Shown here piece by piece: positions 5,999 to 7,033 of a stretch of DNA of 7,033 nucleotides. This DNA comes from an uncultured beta proteobacterium (GTDB taxonomy: Bacteria > Pseudomonadota > Gammaproteobacteria > Burkholderiales > Rhodocyclaceae). The notes under the pieces are model-generated. The model was not told the origin of the DNA. It was given only the letters and a program-made list of their open reading frames with translations, and did no database searches. Positions within the stretch are counted from its first letter, which is position 1. Each line of letters begins with the position of its first letter. The stretch is taken from positions 1 to 7,033 of the forward strand of contig CAIVZW010000140.1 of NCBI GenBank assembly GCA_903910495.1, read 5' to 3'. A program made the position numbers and the translations under genes.

Positions 5999-7033
5999 AT
6001 GACGCCGCAAAGTCCTGGTTACGACGATCTCGACGCCCATCTGGACAAACTGGCCGCCGCTGGCCTGCTCCATGTCATCGACCGCCCCATTGACAAAGAT
6101 CGCGAAATGCATCCTCTTGTGCGCTGGCAGTACCGGGGCGGCATCCCCGAGAGTGGCCGCAAGGCCTTCCTGTTTTCCAATGTCACCGATGCCAAGGGCC
6201 GCAGCTACCCCGGAGCCAAAGTCGCCATCGGGGCACTGGCCGCCACGCCGCACATCTACGCCATGGGTATGGGCAAGCCCGAGGCCGATATCGGGGAAAC
6301 CTGGCTGGCCGCCATGGCCGCGCCTATCGCTCCCAAGGAAGTCGCGTCCGCGCCGTGCCAGGAAATCGTACTGACCGGCGACGATCTCCTGGGCGAGGGC
6401 AAGGGCCTCGACGCTCTGCCCATCCCCATCTCCACCCCGGGCTACGACACCGCCCCGTATTTCACCGCTGCCTTGTGGGCCACCCGCGACCCGGATTCCG
6501 GCATCCAGAACCTGGGCCTGTACCGGGGCAATCTCAAAGCGCCCAACCGGGTGGTGGTCATGATGGAGGGCGCCACCCTGGCCGGCGGCGGAGTTCACTG
6601 GCGCAAATACAAAGCGCTGGGCCAAAAGATGCCGGTTGCCGTGGTCCTTGGCGCGCCGCCTATCGTGGCCTTTACCGGGCCGCAAAAGCTGCCCCTGGAT
6701 ACCGACGAACTGACCGTGGCCGGCGGCTTGGCCGGGGCGCCCATCGAAATCGTTCGCTGCAAGACCGTTGATCTCCTCGTGCCGGCCCAGGCCCAGGTCA
6801 TTGTCGAGGGCTTTATCGACACCGACTCCCTGGAGCCTGAAGGCCCGTTTGGCGAATCCCACGGCTATATGGCCCTTGAGGAATACAACTTCTCCATGAC
6901 CGTGACCGCCATCACCCGGCGCACGAACTACACCATCGCCTCCATCATCTCCCAGGTCACGCCCTGCGAATCGAGTGTGATCAATAAGGTCGCCTACGAA
7001 CCCCTGTATTTATACCATCTGCGCAATACGCTC
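5999..7033 (+). CDS. UbiD-family prenylated-FMN-dependent (de)carboxylase, 3' end off window
   Basis: The 345 visible residues belong to the UbiD family. These enzymes use prenylated FMN, made by a UbiX-type partner, to remove or add carboxyl groups on aromatic or unsaturated acids. The cofactor and metal residues known from Fdc1/UbiD have counterparts here: N171 and R176 in IQNLGLYRGN, H200 in GGVHWRKY, E250 in GAPIEIV, and the catalytic pair E281/E286 in PEGPFGESHGY. It should be active if complete; typical family length is about 450-500 residues, so about a quarter is missing. The ATG at 5999 has a good ribosome site. Third codon positions are strongly C/G, more than in the chemotaxis genes. 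It is probably repressed by the upstream TetR protein. Its regulated setting argues for a catabolic or detoxifying role and not ubiquinone synthesis; the substrate is unknown. Confidence 0.92.
   Translation, partial: MTPQSPGYDDLDAHLDKLAAAGLLHVIDRPIDKDREMHPLVRWQYRGGIPESGRKAFLFSNVTDAKGRSYPGAKVAIGALAATPHIYAMGMGKPEADIGETWLAAMAAPIAPKEVASAPCQEIVLTGDDLLGEGKGLDALPIPISTPGYDTAPYFTAALWATRDPDSGIQNLGLYRGNLKAPNRVVVMMEGATLAGGGVHWRKYKALGQKMPVAVVLGAPPIVAFTGPQKLPLDTDELTVAGGLAGAPIEIVRCKTVDLLVPAQAQVIVEGFIDTDSLEPEGPFGESHGYMALEEYNFSMTVTAITRRTNYTIASIISQVTPCESSVINKVAYEPLYLYHLRNTL

Noticed and set aside
5864..6862. 332-codon open frame on the minus strand
   Set aside because: It lies antisense to the UbiD-family gene, is rich in Gly, His and Arg as GC-rich shadows are, and shows no domain; the plus strand has all the UbiD motifs.
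1..7033. CRISPR array, tRNA, rRNA, or phage defence genes
   Set aside because: No spaced repeats, no tRNA-like cloverleaf and no defence-type domains were seen on either strand.

Overview
The window looks like chromosomal DNA of a GC-rich proteobacterium. The chemotaxis genes and the pieces of mobile DNA would fit a betaproteobacterium of the Rhodocyclales type, but this is a guess from protein style and not a proven assignment. There are three zones.

Zone 1 (1-3538, minus strand) is a compact chemotaxis operon read right to left. It holds a membrane chemoreceptor with a periplasmic Cache-type sensor, then the CheB methylesterase/response regulator, then the CheR methyltransferase, which runs off the left edge. 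The gaps are only 11 and 7 bases, so the three are almost certainly co-transcribed. Together they give a receptor and its two adaptation enzymes; CheA and CheW are not in the window.

Zone 2 (about 3551-4780) is a graveyard of broken genes. It contains the 3' end of an IS3-type insertion sequence, whose terminal bases lie right against the receptor's Shine-Dalgarno sequence. It also has two unlike, decayed fragments of a UmuC-type Y-family DNA polymerase on the plus strand. Between these lies a minus-strand diguanylate cyclase (GGDEF) remnant, inactivated by a 14-base tandem duplication. From 4780 to about 5005 there is no gene; this stretch turns AT-rich and probably holds the promoter of the next gene.

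Zone 3 (5006-7033, plus strand) is a TetR-family repressor followed, after a 315-base gap, by a UbiD-family (prenylated-FMN) decarboxylase that runs off the right edge with all the family's key residues present. The gap carries a sigma70-like promoter with a perfect 8+8 inverted repeat lying between its -35 and -10 boxes. This is a textbook repressor site and suggests the decarboxylase is induced by a ligand sensed by the TetR protein. Codon choice in zone 3 leans more heavily to C in third positions than in zone 1. With the debris at the junction, this suggests a rearranged or acquired segment.
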